From: Devosia sp. Root413D1
GTDB lineage: Bacteria > Pseudomonadota > Alphaproteobacteria > Rhizobiales > Devosiaceae
Direction of reading: 5' to 3'
DNA: 64,000 bases
Assembly: GCF_001425235.1 (NCBI RefSeq)
Contig: NZ_LMEA01000011.1
Coordinates: forward strand, 310,001-374,000
Both the position numbers and the translations under genes were made by a program. Positions 21,826 through 32,906 of this stretch are shown here, one piece after another (positions within the stretch are counted from its first letter, which is position 1; each line of letters begins with the position of its first letter). Under the pieces are notes generated by a model. It did not search any database. It had not been told where the DNA came from and saw nothing but the letters and a program-made list of their open reading frames with translations.

Positions 21826-22818
21826 CTAAACCGCTCCCCTGAACGGCGCCCCGTCCATGAACTCGCGCACTTCGCGCCCGGGCACGAAATGCCCCATGCG
21901 GCGAACTTCCCATTTGAGCTCGATGCCGTGCTTGTCGCGCACCTTCTGGCGGATCGACTCGCCGACGGTTTCGACCTCGAACGCATCGGCTTCGCCCATG
22001 TTGATGAGGAAGTTGGAGTGCATCTCGCTCATCTGCGCTCGCCCGAAAGTGAAGCCGCGGCCACCGGCCTCGTCGATCACCTTCCAGCTCGAGTGCCCCT
22101 CGGGGTTCTTGAAGGTCGAGCCGGCGGTCTTGGCACGGGTCGGCTGCGTGCTCTCGCGCCGCTCGGTGACGGTGCGCATCTCGGTGAGGATCTTCTCCGA
22201 GTCGCCGGCAAAGCCCTGGTAGGTGGCCGAGGTGAACACCGCGCCGCGCGGGCCGTTCGACTTGCGGTAGAGGTAGCCCATCTGCTCGTTGCTGAGCGTG
22301 ATGATCTCGCCCTGCCGGGTCACGGCACGCAGCTCGACCATGCGGTTGCGCGTCTCGGTGCCATAGCAGCCGGCATTCATGTAGAGCGCCCCGCCGATGC
22401 CGCCGGGAATGCCGCGATAAAACCACAGCCCGTCAATGCCGGCCTCGGCCGAAGCGGTCGCGACCTTCACGTCCGGCACCGCGGCGCCGGCCCGCACCCG
22501 GTGGCCATCGAGGATATCGATGGCGCCAAAGCCCTTGGCCGGCAGCCGGATCACCACGCCATCGAGACCGCCATCGCGGATCAGGAGGTTCGAGCCGAGC
22601 CCGACCACGGTGACGCGGATTTCCGCCGGCAGGTGCTTGAGGAAGAACGCCAGGTCGGCTTCATCGACCGGGCGGAAGAACAGCTGCGCCGGCCCCCCTA
22701 CCCTGAGTGTCGTCATCTCGTCGAGCGGCTGGTTGGCGATCAGCTGGCCGCGGACCTCGGAGGTCCAGCTGCCGAGCGTCGGAAGCAGGTCAGGCCACTG
22801 GGGGACATGAACGTTCAT
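21826..22818 (-). CDS. murB: UDP-N-acetylenolpyruvoylglucosamine reductase
   Basis: The 330-residue product carries the FAD-binding sequence [17 protein letters not shown] and the catalytic region [18 protein letters not shown], followed by [13 protein letters not shown] and the C-terminal HSNFLINMG. It reduces the enolpyruvyl group to give UDP-MurNAc, using NADPH. The layout matches type II MurB. The ATG at 22818 overlaps the murC stop by 4 bases. Confidence 0.96.
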   Translation of the reverse strand: MNVHVPQWPDLLPTLGSWTSEVRGQLIANQPLDEMTTLRVGGPAQLFFRPVDEADLAFFLKHLPAEIRVTVVGLGSNLLIRDGGLDGVVIRLPAKGFGAIDILDGHRVRAGAAVPDVKVATASAEAGIDGLWFYRGIPGGIGGALYMNAGCYGTETRNRMVELRAVTRQGEIITLSNEQMGYLYRKSNGPRGAVFTSATYQGFAGDSEKILTEMRTVTERRESTQPTRAKTAGSTFKNPEGHSSWKVIDEAGGRGFTFGRAQMSEMHSNFLINMGEADAFEVETVGESIRQKVRDKHGIELKWEVRRMGHFVPGREVREFMDGAPFRGAV

Positions 22819-24239
22819 GTGAGCTCAGGCTCCTTGCCGATCAGGGCGCCAAGTTCGGCGGGCAGCGAGGCCGCCCACTGCGTGATGTTTCCGGCGCCGA
22901 GCAGCACGACATAGTCGCCCTCGGCGGCGCGCGAAGCGATCAGCGGCGCCAGGGCTTCCGGCCGGTCGATGACCCGCGCATCGCGGTGACCGCGGGCCCG
23001 GATGCGGGCGACCAGCTCTTCGTGCGTCACGCCGTCGATCGGCGTTTCGCCCGCCGCATAGATCGGTGCGACGATCACCGTATCGGCATCGTTGAAGCAG
23101 GTGGCGAATTCGTTGAACAGGTCGTGGACGCGCGAGTAGCGGTGCGGCTGCACCACGGCGATGACGTCGCGCCGGGCCGATTGCCGGGCCGCCTTCAGTA
23201 CCGCGCCGATCTCCACCGGGTGGTGGCCGTAATCGTCGATGATGGTGATGCCGCCGACCGTGCCGGTCTTGGTGAAGCGCCGCTTCACGCCGGAGAAGTT
23301 TTTGAGACCCTTGCGGATCGCCTCGGCCGGCACCTTCAACTGGTCGGCGACGGCGATCGCCGCCGTAGCGTTGAGCGCGTTGTGCTCGCCCGGCATCGGC
23401 AGCTCGAGCCCGTCGATCCTCAGATGCGTCATCCGGATGCGGTCGCGGATCTCGACCGAAAAATGCTGCACGCCGTCATGGTTTTCGAGATCGACCAGCC
23501 GGACGTCGGCCTGCGGGTTGCGGCCATAGGTGATGACGCGGCGGTCGCGGATCTGCCCGACCAGCGCCTGCACTTCGGGGTGATCGAGGCACATCACGGC
23601 AAAGCCGTAGAACGGCACGTTCTCGACGAAGTTGATGAAGGCCTGCTTCACCTTGTCGAAGTCGCCGTAATAGTCGAGGTGCTCGGGATCGACATTGGTG
23701 ACGATAGCCACGTCCGCCGGCAGCTTGACGAAGGTGCCATCAGACTCGTCGGCCTCGACCACCATCCACTCGCCGTCGCCGAGGCGGGCATTGGTGCCAT
23801 AGGCATTGATGATGCCGCCATTGATGACGGTGGGGTCGTAATTCGCCGCATCGAGCAGCGTCGCCACCAGCGTCGTCGTAGTGGTCTTGCCGTGCGTACC
23901 GCCGATGGCGATGGCGTTCTTGAACCGCATGATCTCGGCCAGCATCTCGGCGCGACGCACCACCGGCAGGCCACGCGCCCGGGCGGCGGCCAGTTCCGGG
24001 TTGCCCTTCTTGATCGCCGAGGAAATGACGACGACGGCCGCATCCTTGAGGTTGTCGGCGCTCTGGCCGATCTCCACCTCGATACCCATCTTGCGCAACC
24101 GCTGCACGTTGGGGTTCTCGGCGCTGTCCGAGCCGCGGACCTTATAGCCCTGGTTGTGCAGGATCTCGGCGATGCCGCTCATGCCGATGCCGCCGATGCC
24201 GACGAAGTGCACCGGTCCGATGTTGCGCGGCATCTTCAT
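22815..24239 (-). CDS. murC: UDP-N-acetylmuramate--L-alanine ligase
   Basis: The 474-residue product has the Mur ligase domains: N-terminal Rossmann-like domain ([17 protein letters not shown]), the ATP-binding GGTHGKTT at 113-120, a central domain with the DYGHHPVEI motif, and a C-terminal domain. It adds the first L-alanine to UDP-MurNAc in the cytoplasm. Both ends overlap neighbours by 4 bases (murG upstream, murB downstream), implying translational coupling. Confidence 0.97.
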   Translation of the reverse strand: MKMPRNIGPVHFVGIGGIGMSGIAEILHNQGYKVRGSDSAENPNVQRLRKMGIEVEIGQSADNLKDAAVVVISSAIKKGNPELAAARARGLPVVRRAEMLAEIMRFKNAIAIGGTHGKTTTTTLVATLLDAANYDPTVINGGIINAYGTNARLGDGEWMVVEADESDGTFVKLPADVAIVTNVDPEHLDYYGDFDKVKQAFINFVENVPFYGFAVMCLDHPEVQALVGQIRDRRVITYGRNPQADVRLVDLENHDGVQHFSVEIRDRIRMTHLRIDGLELPMPGEHNALNATAAIAVADQLKVPAEAIRKGLKNFSGVKRRFTKTGTVGGITIIDDYGHHPVEIGAVLKAARQSARRDVIAVVQPHRYSRVHDLFNEFATCFNDADTVIVAPIYAAGETPIDGVTHEELVARIRARGHRDARVIDRPEALAPLIASRAAEGDYVVLLGAGNITQWAASLPAELGALIGKEPELT

Positions 24240-25339
24240 TGTGGTTTGTTCCCCTTGGCCGCGAGGCGTTCTGCCGCGTCGGCGAGCTTGGTGACGGCGT
24301 CGGGCTGGCCCAGCAATCTGGCCGCAGCTGCGGCCCGCTGCAGCACATCCCGGTCACCCAGAAGTGATGCCAAGCGAGTGCCAAGCGATAGTGGCGTAAG
24401 CGTGGCTTGCTCGGCGATCCAGCCGCCACCGGCAGCCTCCATCACCAGTGCGTTGTTCTTCTGGTCGGCATCGATGGCGCCGGGCAGCGGCACGAGGATG
24501 GCCGGCCGGCCGATGGCGGTAAGTTCGGCAATGGTCGAAGCGCCCGAGCGCGAGACGACGAGGTGCGAAGCGGCCATGCGCTCCGGCAGGTCGTCGAAGA
24601 ACGAGGCGAGCTCGACATTGACCTTGGCTTGCCGGTAGGTCTCGGCGACGCGGTCGAGATCCTCGGCCCGGCATTGCTGCACCACGCGCAGCCGCGAGCG
24701 GATCTCGGGCGGCAGTTCGGCGATCGCCGGAGGCACCAGATCCGCAAACACCCGGGCGCCCTGGCTGCCGCCGAACACCAGGAGCCGGATCGAGCCACCG
24801 GCCTCGAGATCGGGATATGGCACCTTGGCGACGTTCCGCACCCGGTCGCGCACCGGGTTGCCGACCAGCACCGACTTGTCGGCAAAGGCCTCGGCCTTGA
24901 GAGTGCGCGCAAAGCTCAGCGCGATTAGCTTGGCCATCTTGGCCAGCGCCCGGTTGGCCCGCCCCATCACCGCGTTCTGTTCGTGCAGGATCCCCGGGAT
25001 ACCGCGGAGGCTCGCCGCGACGAACGGTGGGAACACCGGATAGCCACCAAAGCCGATCACCGCGTCAGGTTTCACCCGGCCGAGCGTGCCATGGGCGACG
25101 CCGATGCCGCCGAGGATCTTGAACCCCGCCGTCACGAACTTGATCGGGTTGCTGACCGAGGGCGTCGCCGAGGGCACGATATGCGTCGCGCTCGCCGGAA
25201 AGCCGTCGCCATAGGAGGCGACGCGGTGATCGGTCATCAACTGGATATCGTGACCGCGCCGGCGCAATTCCTGCGCCAACGCCATTGCCGGGAAGAGATG
25301 GCCTCCCGTACCGCCGGCCATTAGGACGAATCTGCTCAT
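24236..25339 (-). CDS. murG: Lipid II synthase MurG (GlcNAc transferase)
   Basis: The 367-residue product has the GT-B fold signature [15 protein letters not shown] at its start, a second glycine-rich [16 protein letters not shown], and the donor-binding region [24 protein letters not shown]. It transfers GlcNAc to lipid I at the cytoplasmic face of the membrane. The open frame extends far upstream antisense to ftsW in another reading; the ATG at 25339 overlaps the ftsW stop and gives the family's N-terminus. Confidence 0.97.
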   Translation of the reverse strand: MSRFVLMAGGTGGHLFPAMALAQELRRRGHDIQLMTDHRVASYGDGFPASATHIVPSATPSVSNPIKFVTAGFKILGGIGVAHGTLGRVKPDAVIGFGGYPVFPPFVAASLRGIPGILHEQNAVMGRANRALAKMAKLIALSFARTLKAEAFADKSVLVGNPVRDRVRNVAKVPYPDLEAGGSIRLLVFGGSQGARVFADLVPPAIAELPPEIRSRLRVVQQCRAEDLDRVAETYRQAKVNVELASFFDDLPERMAASHLVVSRSGASTIAELTAIGRPAILVPLPGAIDADQKNNALVMEAAGGGWIAEQATLTPLSLGTRLASLLGDRDVLQRAAAAARLLGQPDAVTKLADAAERLAAKGNKPQ

Positions 25340-26496
25340 TCGGCGGGGGATAGCACTCCGCTGCGATAGACGGGAAGCCCGGTCGCGAGGCGCTCTTCCG
25401 GCTTCTTGCGGGTCAGGGCCAGCATCAGCCCCATGGCGAAGGCAATGGCGAGCATCGAGGTGCCGCCATAAGAGACGAACGGCAGGGTCATGCCCTTGGG
25501 CGGGATCAGGCTGAGATTGACCGCCAGGTTGATGGCGCATTGCAGCCCGAACTGGATCGCCAGGGTCGAGGCCGCGAGACGCGAGAACAGGCTCGACTGC
25601 TGCTGCGCCCCGATCAGCGCCTTGACCACGATGAAGCCGACCAGCGCCACGATGAACAGGCAGAACAGGATGCCGAACTCCCCTGCCGCGGCCGAGAACA
25701 CGTAGTCGGCATGGGCGTCCGGGATCACCTTGTTGGCCAGCGACTCGCCGGGGCCGCGCCCGAACCAGCCGCCTTCGAGCAACGAGCTCAGCGCCTTGTC
25801 GACCTGGTAGGTGTTGCCGCCTTCCGGGTTGACGAAGCTGTCGATGCGCTTGGCAAAGTGCGGGAAGAACAGATAGGCGGCGAACAGCAGGCCAACGCCG
25901 GCCGCTCCCAGCCCGATGATCACGAACCACGAGATGCCGGAGAGGAACAGCAGCACGCCCCAGGTGGCGAGCACCAGCGCCGTCTGCCCGATATCGGGCT
26001 GCAGCAGCAGCCCGCCGACGATCATCAGCATGATGCCGGTGGCGATGATGCGCGCCGGCACACCCGGCCGCTTCATGCTCTCGGCAAACAGCCAGGCGCC
26101 GATGACGGCAAAGGCCGGCTTGACGAATTCGGACGGCTGCACCGTGTTGCCGGCGATGGAGATCCAGCGCTTTGCGCCTTTGACCTCGACGCCGAAGCGC
26201 AAGGTCAGCCACAGCATGACGATGGAAACCACCAGCACCGCCAGCGCCGCAATGCGCGCCGCCCGGTGCGGCAGCATCGACGCTGCAATCATCACCGGCA
26301 CGGCAAGCGCCGCGAAGATCGCCTGGCGGATGATGAAGTGCCAGGGCCCGAGGCCCAGCCGCTCGGCCACCGGCGGGCTGGCCGCAAAGCTCAGCAGCAC
26401 ACCGACCAGCAGCAGCAGGATCAACGCCGCAAGCAGTGACTTGTCGATCGTCCACCACCACTCGGCGATGGGGGTCTTACGCTCGCGTGAAAACAT
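25336..26496 (-). CDS. ftsW: Peptidoglycan glycosyltransferase FtsW
   Basis: The 386-residue product is a SEDS-family polymerase with about ten membrane helices. Family motifs are visible: VEVKGAKRWISIAG, QPSEFVKPAF, AHADYVFSAAAGEFG and the C-terminal VSYGGTSMLAIAFAMG. It polymerises glycan strands from lipid II during septation with FtsI. The ATG at 26496 (MFSRERKTPIAEWWW) was preferred to a frame running to 26538. It is separated from mraY by 291 bases that contain a family A repeat. Confidence 0.95.
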   Translation of the reverse strand: MFSRERKTPIAEWWWTIDKSLLAALILLLLVGVLLSFAASPPVAERLGLGPWHFIIRQAIFAALAVPVMIAASMLPHRAARIAALAVLVVSIVMLWLTLRFGVEVKGAKRWISIAGNTVQPSEFVKPAFAVIGAWLFAESMKRPGVPARIIATGIMLMIVGGLLLQPDIGQTALVLATWGVLLFLSGISWFVIIGLGAAGVGLLFAAYLFFPHFAKRIDSFVNPEGGNTYQVDKALSSLLEGGWFGRGPGESLANKVIPDAHADYVFSAAAGEFGILFCLFIVALVGFIVVKALIGAQQQSSLFSRLAASTLAIQFGLQCAINLAVNLSLIPPKGMTLPFVSYGGTSMLAIAFAMGLMLALTRKKPEERLATGLPVYRSGVLSPAE

Positions 26497-26671
26497 GCTT
26501 TGACGCCGCCTGATCGGGACGGCCTCCCGTACGCACAACTAGATGCAAATTGTAGCGCCCGGTTGGTTACCAACTTCGCAACGACACTCGCGTTTTGCGA
26601 GTCGGGGGGCTGTCAGCGCCGTGGCCACATATCTCGTTCAAGCATGGCAGCATTTCCCCCACATACTCGAT

Positions 26672-26750
26672 GTCATCCCAGCGAAAGCTGGGACCTATTT
26701 CGTCACCCGCACCAGCTGAGAGTTGGGTCCCAGCTTTCGCTGGGATGACA
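26672..26750. repeat. Family A repeat inside the dcw unit (copy 2)
   Basis: The left arm begins GTCATCCCAGCGAAAGCTGG and the right arm mirrors it, ending in TGGGATGACA. The centre (about 35 bases) differs from other copies. Both flanks (CGATG before, CCGGTG after) match copy 1 at 12-90. It lies between mraY and ftsW. Confidence 0.9.
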
Positions 26751-26787
26751 CCGGTGGGGAGGTGAAGGCGGCGGTAGCTCGTGTGAC

Positions 26788-27873
26788 TTAGCGCAGCTTC
26801 AGCGAGCTCAGGCCGATCAGCGCCAGCACAAAGCTGATGATCCAGAAGCGGATCACCACCTGGCTTTCGGTCCAGCCCATCATTTCGAAATGGTGGTGGA
26901 TCGGCGCCATCTTGAACACGCGCTTGCCGGTGAGCTTGAACGACACGACCTGGACGATCACCGAGACGGCCTCGAGCACGAACAGGCCGCCGATGATGGC
27001 AAGGACGATTTCGTGCTTGGTAGCGACCGCGATGGTGCCGAGCGCGCCGCCCAGGGCGAGCGAACCGGTATCGCCCATGAAGATCTGCGCCGGCGGCGCA
27101 TTGAACCATAGAAAGCCAAGGCCCGCGCCGATCAGCGCGCCTGAGACCACCGAGAGTTCGGCCGTGCCCGGAACCGGGTTGAGGAACAGGTATTCCGAGA
27201 AGGTGGCCGAGCCGACCAGATAGGCGATGAGCCCGAAGCACGCGGCCGCGACCATCACCGGCACGATGGCGAGGCCGTCGAGGCCATCGGTGAGGTTCAC
27301 CGAATTTCCGGCCGCAACGACCACGAAGGCGCCGAACAGCACGAAGAACCAGCCAAGATTAATCGCCAGCCCTTTGACGAACGGGAAGAACAGCGAGGTC
27401 GAGGTGGCGGGATCGCCCAGCACCGAGATGAAATAGCAGGCGACGGCGCCGATGATCGCCTCGAGGATCAGCCGCTGCCGGCCGGAAAAGCCGGCATGCG
27501 ACATGCGCTTGACCTTGAGGTAATCGTCGTAAAGGCCGATGGCGCCGAACGAAACCGTGACGCCGAGCACCACCCAGACATAGCCGTTCGAGAGGTTGGA
27601 CCACAAAAGGATCGAGATCACCGTCGCCGACAGGATCATCAGCCCGCCCATGGTGGGCGTACCCTTCTTGGTCAACAGATGCCCGGCCGGGCCATCCTCG
27701 CGGATCGGCTGGCCCTTGCCCTGCCGGATGCGGAGCGCCGCGATCATGCCGGGGCCAAACAGGAACACGAAGAACAGCGCGGTCATCACCGCGCCGGCCG
27801 TCCTGAAGGTGATGTAACGGAACACATTGAAGGCGGCGAGGCTATCGCCCAACTGCCCGAGGAAATACAGCAT
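26788..27873 (-). CDS. mraY: Phospho-N-acetylmuramoyl-pentapeptide transferase
   Basis: The 361-residue polytopic protein has the MraY motifs [10 protein letters not shown], the catalytic DDYLK ([16 protein letters not shown]), [13 protein letters not shown] and [10 protein letters not shown], with [13 protein letters not shown] near the C-terminus. It makes lipid I from UDP-MurNAc-pentapeptide and undecaprenyl phosphate at the inner membrane. It follows murF by 35 bases. Confidence 0.97.
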   Translation of the reverse strand: MLYFLGQLGDSLAAFNVFRYITFRTAGAVMTALFFVFLFGPGMIAALRIRQGKGQPIREDGPAGHLLTKKGTPTMGGLMILSATVISILLWSNLSNGYVWVVLGVTVSFGAIGLYDDYLKVKRMSHAGFSGRQRLILEAIIGAVACYFISVLGDPATSTSLFFPFVKGLAINLGWFFVLFGAFVVVAAGNSVNLTDGLDGLAIVPVMVAAACFGLIAYLVGSATFSEYLFLNPVPGTAELSVVSGALIGAGLGFLWFNAPPAQIFMGDTGSLALGGALGTIAVATKHEIVLAIIGGLFVLEAVSVIVQVVSFKLTGKRVFKMAPIHHHFEMMGWTESQVVIRFWIISFVLALIGLSSLKLR

Positions 27874-27908
27874 GCTGTCGGTGTCCCACCCGTCGGACTG
27901 AAAGCGCT

Positions 27909-29333
27909 TTAGGCGTTCTGGAAGCGCTCGCGGATCTTCTGCACCAGAGGTGAGAGGCGGACGCCTTTCGACCCTTTGACCATAACTGCGTCGCCATAGG
28001 CAAGCGCCGAGAGCACGGTATCACTGATCTCCTCGGCGCTCGGCATATGCGTCACAGCGGGAATGTCGCGGTCGTTCTCAGCCCGATGCCGGAGCTCATC
28101 GGCCAGCGAACGCATCGCCGCGCCGACCAGGTAGATCTCGGTAGCGCCGGTCTTCAGCACCGCGTTGGCGAGCCCGGCATGCAACTGCGGGCCCTGCGGT
28201 CCCATCTCCAGCATATCGCCGAGCACCAGGAACTTGCGGCCATCGGGCGGACGCACTGAGCCATAGAGATCCATCGCCGCGGTCATCGAGGCGACGTTGG
28301 CGTTGTAGCTCTCATCGACCAGCAGCAGCGGCTTGGCGTTGGGGCCCAACCGCAGGGTCAGCCCCCTGCCCTCCGGCGCGCCGAACTTGGCAAGCGCCGC
28401 CACCGCAACGCGGGTGCCTTCGCCCGAAATCTGCGCCACCGCCAGCGCCGCCACGGCATTCGCCACCATGTGGCGGCCGGGCACCTGCAGCCGCAGATCG
28501 TATCGGTCGGCGCCGTGCGTCACCTCAGCCAGTGTCGTCGAGGCCGAGGTGTCGACCCGGCCGATATGCCAGTCGGCGCTCTCGTCGAAGCCATAGGTCA
28601 CCACTTTGCCGACACCAGCCGCCCGGGCGTGGGCGAACAGGATATGCAGGTGATCGTGGTCGGCGTTGAGCAGCGCCGTGCCGCCGGGCTCAAGACCGAG
28701 GAAGATCTCGGCCTTGGCTGCGGCGATGTCGGCGACCGAGTTGAAGAACTCGAGATGCGCCGCCGCCACCGTGGTGATGACAGCGATATGCGGGCGGACC
28801 ATCTGCACCAGCGGCGTGATCTCGCCGGCATGGTTCATGCCGATCTCGAACACCCCGAACTGCGCTTCGCGCGGCAGCCGCGCCAGCATCAGCGGCACGC
28901 CCCAATGGTTGTTGAAGCTCTTGATCGAGTAGTGCGTCTCACCATAGGCGGCGAGCACGGTGCGGATCGCTTCCTTGGTGGTGGTCTTGCCGGCACTGCC
29001 GGTCACCGCGATGATCTGGCCGCGATTGCGGGCCCGCGCCGCGATGCCGAGCTGCTCCAGCGCCTTGAGGGTGTCGAGCACGACGATCAGGTTCTTGCCG
29101 CCATGCGCGGCGTGATAGGCCTCCGATACCAGCGCCGCGGTGGCGCCGGCTTCGATCGCCTTCGCCACGAAATCGTGCCCGTCATGGGTGTCGCCGCGGA
29201 TCGCGACGAACAGCGCCTCCGGGGCGATTTCGCGGGAATCGATCGAGATCGAGGAGATCGGGCCATCCGACAGGCCTTCGGGCCGGCCGCCGGTGGCTTT
29301 GACGACCTCGGCGACGGTCCAGAGCGGTCGCAT
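27909..29333 (-). CDS. murF: UDP-MurNAc-tripeptide--D-Ala-D-Ala ligase
   Basis: The 474-residue product has the Mur ligase ATP loop [14 protein letters not shown], the central [11 protein letters not shown] motif and [11 protein letters not shown]. It adds D-Ala-D-Ala to the tripeptide precursor. The N-terminus ([16 protein letters not shown]) is normal for the family. It starts 5 bases downstream of murE. Confidence 0.97.
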   Translation of the reverse strand: MRPLWTVAEVVKATGGRPEGLSDGPISSISIDSREIAPEALFVAIRGDTHDGHDFVAKAIEAGATAALVSEAYHAAHGGKNLIVVLDTLKALEQLGIAARARNRGQIIAVTGSAGKTTTKEAIRTVLAAYGETHYSIKSFNNHWGVPLMLARLPREAQFGVFEIGMNHAGEITPLVQMVRPHIAVITTVAAAHLEFFNSVADIAAAKAEIFLGLEPGGTALLNADHDHLHILFAHARAAGVGKVVTYGFDESADWHIGRVDTSASTTLAEVTHGADRYDLRLQVPGRHMVANAVAALAVAQISGEGTRVAVAALAKFGAPEGRGLTLRLGPNAKPLLLVDESYNANVASMTAAMDLYGSVRPPDGRKFLVLGDMLEMGPQGPQLHAGLANAVLKTGATEIYLVGAAMRSLADELRHRAENDRDIPAVTHMPSAEEISDTVLSALAYGDAVMVKGSKGVRLSPLVQKIRERFQNA

Positions 29334-29338
29334 CGGCG

Positions 29339-30787
29339 CTACAGTCCTTTCAGCGTCTCCAGCACCACTTCGTGGTCGGAGAAATGGTGCTTGGTGGTGC
29401 CGATGATCTGATAGTCCTCGTGGCCCTTGCCCGCAATCAGCAGCACGTCGCCCGGCTCCAAACGTGAAATGCCGGTCTCGATCGCCTTGCGGCGATCGCC
29501 GACCTCGAGTGCCCTGGGCACCGCGGCGAGGATTTCGGCGCGAATGGTCGCCGCGTCCTCGGTGCGCGGGTTGTCGTCGGTGACGATGACATCGTCGGCC
29601 AGCCGCTCGGCCACGTCGCCCATGATCGGGCGCTTGCCCTTGTCGCGATCGCCGCCGCAGCCGAACACCAGCCGCAACTGGTTCCTGGCATAGGGCCTGA
29701 GCGACTCGAGCGCTGTCTCGAGCGCTACCGGCTTATGCGAGTAATCGACGAAGATCGCCGCGCCATTGTGCTCGGCCACCAGCTCGAGCCGCCCCTTGGC
29801 GCCCTTGAGGTGCTCCAGCGCCTTCACCGCCTTGTCGGCGGAGGCGCCGGTGGCGACGGCCAGCGCCAGTGCCACTGCGGCATTGTTGACCTGGAACGCA
29901 CCGGTGAGCGGCAAGAGGAAACTGACCGGCTCGCCGACCATGCGGCCGGTGACCCGCTGGCCATAGCCCTCGTTGCGGATCTCGGTGAGTTCGAGGAAGG
30001 CGCCTTCCTTGCCCACCGTCATCAGCGTCGCGCCACGATCGAGCGCGGCGAACAGGAATGGCATGTGCTCGGGGTCGTCGGCATTGACCACCGCCGCGCC
30101 GCCCTCGGCGATCAGGTCGGTGAACAAGCGGAGTTTCGCGTCCCGGTACGTGTCCATGTCGCGGTGATAGTCGAGATGATCGCGACTGAGATTGGTGAAG
30201 GCCACGGCGTTGAAGCGGATGCCGTCGACCCGGCGCTGGTCGAGCCCCTGGCTCGAAGCTTCCATGGCGATGTGGCCGATGCCTTCGGCCTTGAGCTCGC
30301 CGAGGTCGCGATGCAGCGACAGCGCGTCAGAGGTGGTGAGTTCGCGCGGCCGGATGCCGGCGCTGGTCTCGACGCCCACCGTGCCGAGGCTGGCCGCGGC
30401 GATGCCACAGGCGTCCCAGATCTGGCGCACGAACGAAACGATCGAGGATTTGCCATTGGTGCCGGTGACGGCGACCGCGACATCAGGCTGCGGCGCAAAT
30501 TGCCGGGCCGCGGCCTGCGCATAGGCGGCGCGCACGTCCTCGACCAGCACTACCGGAACGCCGGGGTCGGCTTCCGGCTGGCGATCGCTGATCATCACGC
30601 TGGCGCCACGGCCGACGGCCTGCGCCGCAAAGCCATCGCCATGCACGCGCGTGCCGGGCAGCGCGAAGAACGCCTCGCCGCGTCCGATGGCGCGGCTGTC
30701 GGAATTGATGCCCTCGACCTCGATGGCTGGGACCGTAGGGGCTCCTGCCCCTTTCAGCAGTTCTGTGAGCGCGAAAGGCACGTCCAC
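29339..30787 (-). CDS. murE: UDP-MurNAc-dipeptide--meso-DAP ligase
   Basis: The product (482 residues from the GTG at 30787) has the ATP loop VAVTGTNGKSSIVSF and the DNPR motif in VTDDNPRTED that marks meso-diaminopimelate specificity. The start is uncertain: two in-frame GTG codons lie at 30787 and 30781, and the first has GAGAAG upstream. The longer frame to 30898 overlaps ftsI and lacks coding character. It begins 19 bases after the ftsI stop. Confidence 0.95.
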   Translation of the reverse strand: MDVPFALTELLKGAGAPTVPAIEVEGINSDSRAIGRGEAFFALPGTRVHGDGFAAQAVGRGASVMISDRQPEADPGVPVVLVEDVRAAYAQAAARQFAPQPDVAVAVTGTNGKSSIVSFVRQIWDACGIAAASLGTVGVETSAGIRPRELTTSDALSLHRDLGELKAEGIGHIAMEASSQGLDQRRVDGIRFNAVAFTNLSRDHLDYHRDMDTYRDAKLRLFTDLIAEGGAAVVNADDPEHMPFLFAALDRGATLMTVGKEGAFLELTEIRNEGYGQRVTGRMVGEPVSFLLPLTGAFQVNNAAVALALAVATGASADKAVKALEHLKGAKGRLELVAEHNGAAIFVDYSHKPVALETALESLRPYARNQLRLVFGCGGDRDKGKRPIMGDVAERLADDVIVTDDNPRTEDAATIRAEILAAVPRALEVGDRRKAIETGISRLEPGDVLLIAGKGHEDYQIIGTTKHHFSDHEVVLETLKGL

Positions 30788-30806
30788 GCTTTCTTCTCGA
30801 ATGGCT

Positions 30807-32531
30807 TCAGCGGAGTTCGACTGGGACAAGGCTTGTATCCAACATTTCGCTGAAGTCGGGCGCGATTCCAAGCATCGGCGCAACCCTCTGCACCACACGA
30901 CCGGTCACCTGGCCGGCGTTCCAGCCCGCGGTATGGCCCGACTGGGCGTTTTCGTCCTGCGGTTCGTCGACGATCACCACCATGGCGTAACGCGGATTGT
31001 CGAGCGGGAAAGCCGACGCGAACACCGCGAAGGTCTTGTCGGAAGAGTATGTCCTTCCCACGACCTTTTCGGCGGTGCCGGTCTTGCCGCCCACCCGGTA
31101 GCCGTTGGCCAGCTTGTTCATCTGCGTGCCCGAGCCCTCGAGCGCATTGAGCCGCATCAGGTAGCGGACCTCGGCACTGGTGCCCGGCGAGATCACCTGC
31201 TCATAGAGCTGGCGCGCCTCGGCTTCGCTGCGCTTGTAGAGCGTCGGCGGCACCATGTTGCCATCGTTGACGAAGGCCGCGACGGCCCGAACCATGTGGA
31301 GCGGCGACACCGACAGGCCGTGCCCGAAGCTCGAGGTCGCCGCGACGATCTCGGAGAACTTGTCCGGCACCTTGGGCTTGCGCATTTCGGGCAGCTCGAA
31401 CGGTACCGGCTTGTCCATGCCGATCTTGCCCAGGAAGGCGCGGAAATCGTCCTTGCCCAGCTGCTGCATGATCTTGATGGTGCCGATGTTGGACGAGTAC
31501 TTGTAGACCTCGGGCACGCTCAGCACGCGGTGCTTGCCGTGGAAATCGTCGATGGTGAAGCGACCGAAGCGCACCCCGAAACGGGCATCGAACTGGTCGG
31601 TGATGCGCACCTTGCCGCTATCCAGCGCCCCGGCCAGCGTCACCGTCTTGAAGGTCGAGCCGAGCTCGTAGATGCCCGAGGTGATCCGGTTGAAGCGGTC
31701 GTTCTTCACCCCGTTATAGTCCTGGAACAGGGTCGAGGGGTTGTTCGGGTCGAAATCCGGCAACGACGCCAGCGCGACGATCTCGCCGGTCTTCACGTCC
31801 ATCATCACGCCGGCAGCGGCGATCGCCTTGTAGCGGACCAGCGCATCCTGCAGCTGCTCGTACATCACGTGCTGCACGCGCAGGTCGATGGCGAGGTTCA
31901 CCGGCGTCATCTCGTTGCCGCGGGCGAGGCCAATCGACTGCAGCAGCGCCAGGCTGTCGTCGTCCATGTGCTTTTCGATGCCCATGGTGCCCTGGTTGTC
32001 GATATTGACCGAGCCGAGGATGTGCGACGCCTCCTGCCCCGAGGGGTAGAAGCGCTTGCTTTCGGTAACGAAATCGAGCCCGGGGATACCGAGCTGGAAG
32101 ATCTTCTCCTCGATTGCCGGGGTCAGCTCGCGCTTCACCCAGACGAAGCCCTTGTCGCCGCTGAGGCGCCTGCGCAGCCAATCCTCGTTGAGGTCGGGCA
32201 GCACGGTCCGGAGCTTCTGCACCGCTTCTTCGACATCGATGATGCGACGCGGCTCGGCGAACAGCGAGGGGACGCGGATATCGACCGCCATCTCGAGCCC
32301 GTTGCGATCGAGCACCGGCGGGCGGCTGGCGGTGATGACATCGCGTTCGATGCCCTCGATGGTGGAATCGGTGACGGTGGCGCCGAGCTGGATCAGCCGG
32401 CCGCCGACCGTGGCGAACACCAGCACCAGCGCGACGATGACCCAGCGGATGCGCGCCTTGGTGAGATTGCCGCGCGCCTTCCGCCCGCCATCAAGCGAAA
32501 TGGTCTCGGCGCCTTCGGTGATGATCGCCAT
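30807..32531 (-). CDS. ftsI: Septal peptidoglycan transpeptidase FtsI (PBP3)
   Basis: The 574-residue product has a cytoplasmic basic tail, one membrane helix (about 29-48), a pedestal domain and a transpeptidase domain. The penicillin-binding motifs are intact: S292-T-F-K295, S346-S-N348 and K483-T-G485. It cross-links septal peptidoglycan with FtsW. It begins directly after the ftsL stop codon, without a gap. Confidence 0.97.
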   Translation of the reverse strand: MAIITEGAETISLDGGRKARGNLTKARIRWVIVALVLVFATVGGRLIQLGATVTDSTIEGIERDVITASRPPVLDRNGLEMAVDIRVPSLFAEPRRIIDVEEAVQKLRTVLPDLNEDWLRRRLSGDKGFVWVKRELTPAIEEKIFQLGIPGLDFVTESKRFYPSGQEASHILGSVNIDNQGTMGIEKHMDDDSLALLQSIGLARGNEMTPVNLAIDLRVQHVMYEQLQDALVRYKAIAAAGVMMDVKTGEIVALASLPDFDPNNPSTLFQDYNGVKNDRFNRITSGIYELGSTFKTVTLAGALDSGKVRITDQFDARFGVRFGRFTIDDFHGKHRVLSVPEVYKYSSNIGTIKIMQQLGKDDFRAFLGKIGMDKPVPFELPEMRKPKVPDKFSEIVAATSSFGHGLSVSPLHMVRAVAAFVNDGNMVPPTLYKRSEAEARQLYEQVISPGTSAEVRYLMRLNALEGSGTQMNKLANGYRVGGKTGTAEKVVGRTYSSDKTFAVFASAFPLDNPRYAMVVIVDEPQDENAQSGHTAGWNAGQVTGRVVQRVAPMLGIAPDFSEMLDTSLVPVELR

Positions 32532-32906
32532 CTAGTTGGCCTCGATCAGCTGTTCGATCGGGTCGATGCCCGCATCGAGCGAGGAAAGCAGCGCATCGAG
32601 CGCTACCGTGTCGGGTGCGGCCGGTCGCATCGGCAGGTTGTCCATGCGGCCGAACTGATCCTGCGCCGTCGGCACCAGAGCCAGCGCTTCCTGATGGCGG
32701 GCGACGATTGGCGCGACGTGGGCGGGCTGGTTGAGGTACGACCAATCGGCCTTGAGCAGACTGAGATCGCCTTCCTGCCGGTCGATCTTGCGCTCCAGCG
32801 CCACCTTGGCGCTGGCGATATCCTCGACCGAGTATTTGAGCGCATAGACGCCGACCAGCCCGACAAGGCTGGTGCAGACCATCACGGCGTTGAGCATCTT
32901 GATCAT
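32532..32906 (-). CDS. ftsL: Cell division protein FtsL
   Basis: The 124-residue product has a short N-terminus, one membrane helix (MLNAVMVCTSLVGLVGVYALKY region) and a coiled-coil-like stretch (SAKVALERKIDRQEGDLSLLKADWSYLNQP). This is the FtsL layout, and its position between rsmH and ftsI is the conserved one. The C-terminal 50 residues are family-variable. It overlaps the rsmH stop by 4 bases. Confidence 0.9.
   Translation of the reverse strand: MIKMLNAVMVCTSLVGLVGVYALKYSVEDIASAKVALERKIDRQEGDLSLLKADWSYLNQPAHVAPIVARHQEALALVPTAQDQFGRMDNLPMRPAAPDTVALDALLSSLDAGIDPIEQLIEAN

Noticed and set aside
24236-26461. 741-codon frame extending murG upstream
   Set aside because: The upstream half is a frame shadow of ftsW; MurG starts at 25339 with its family N-terminus.
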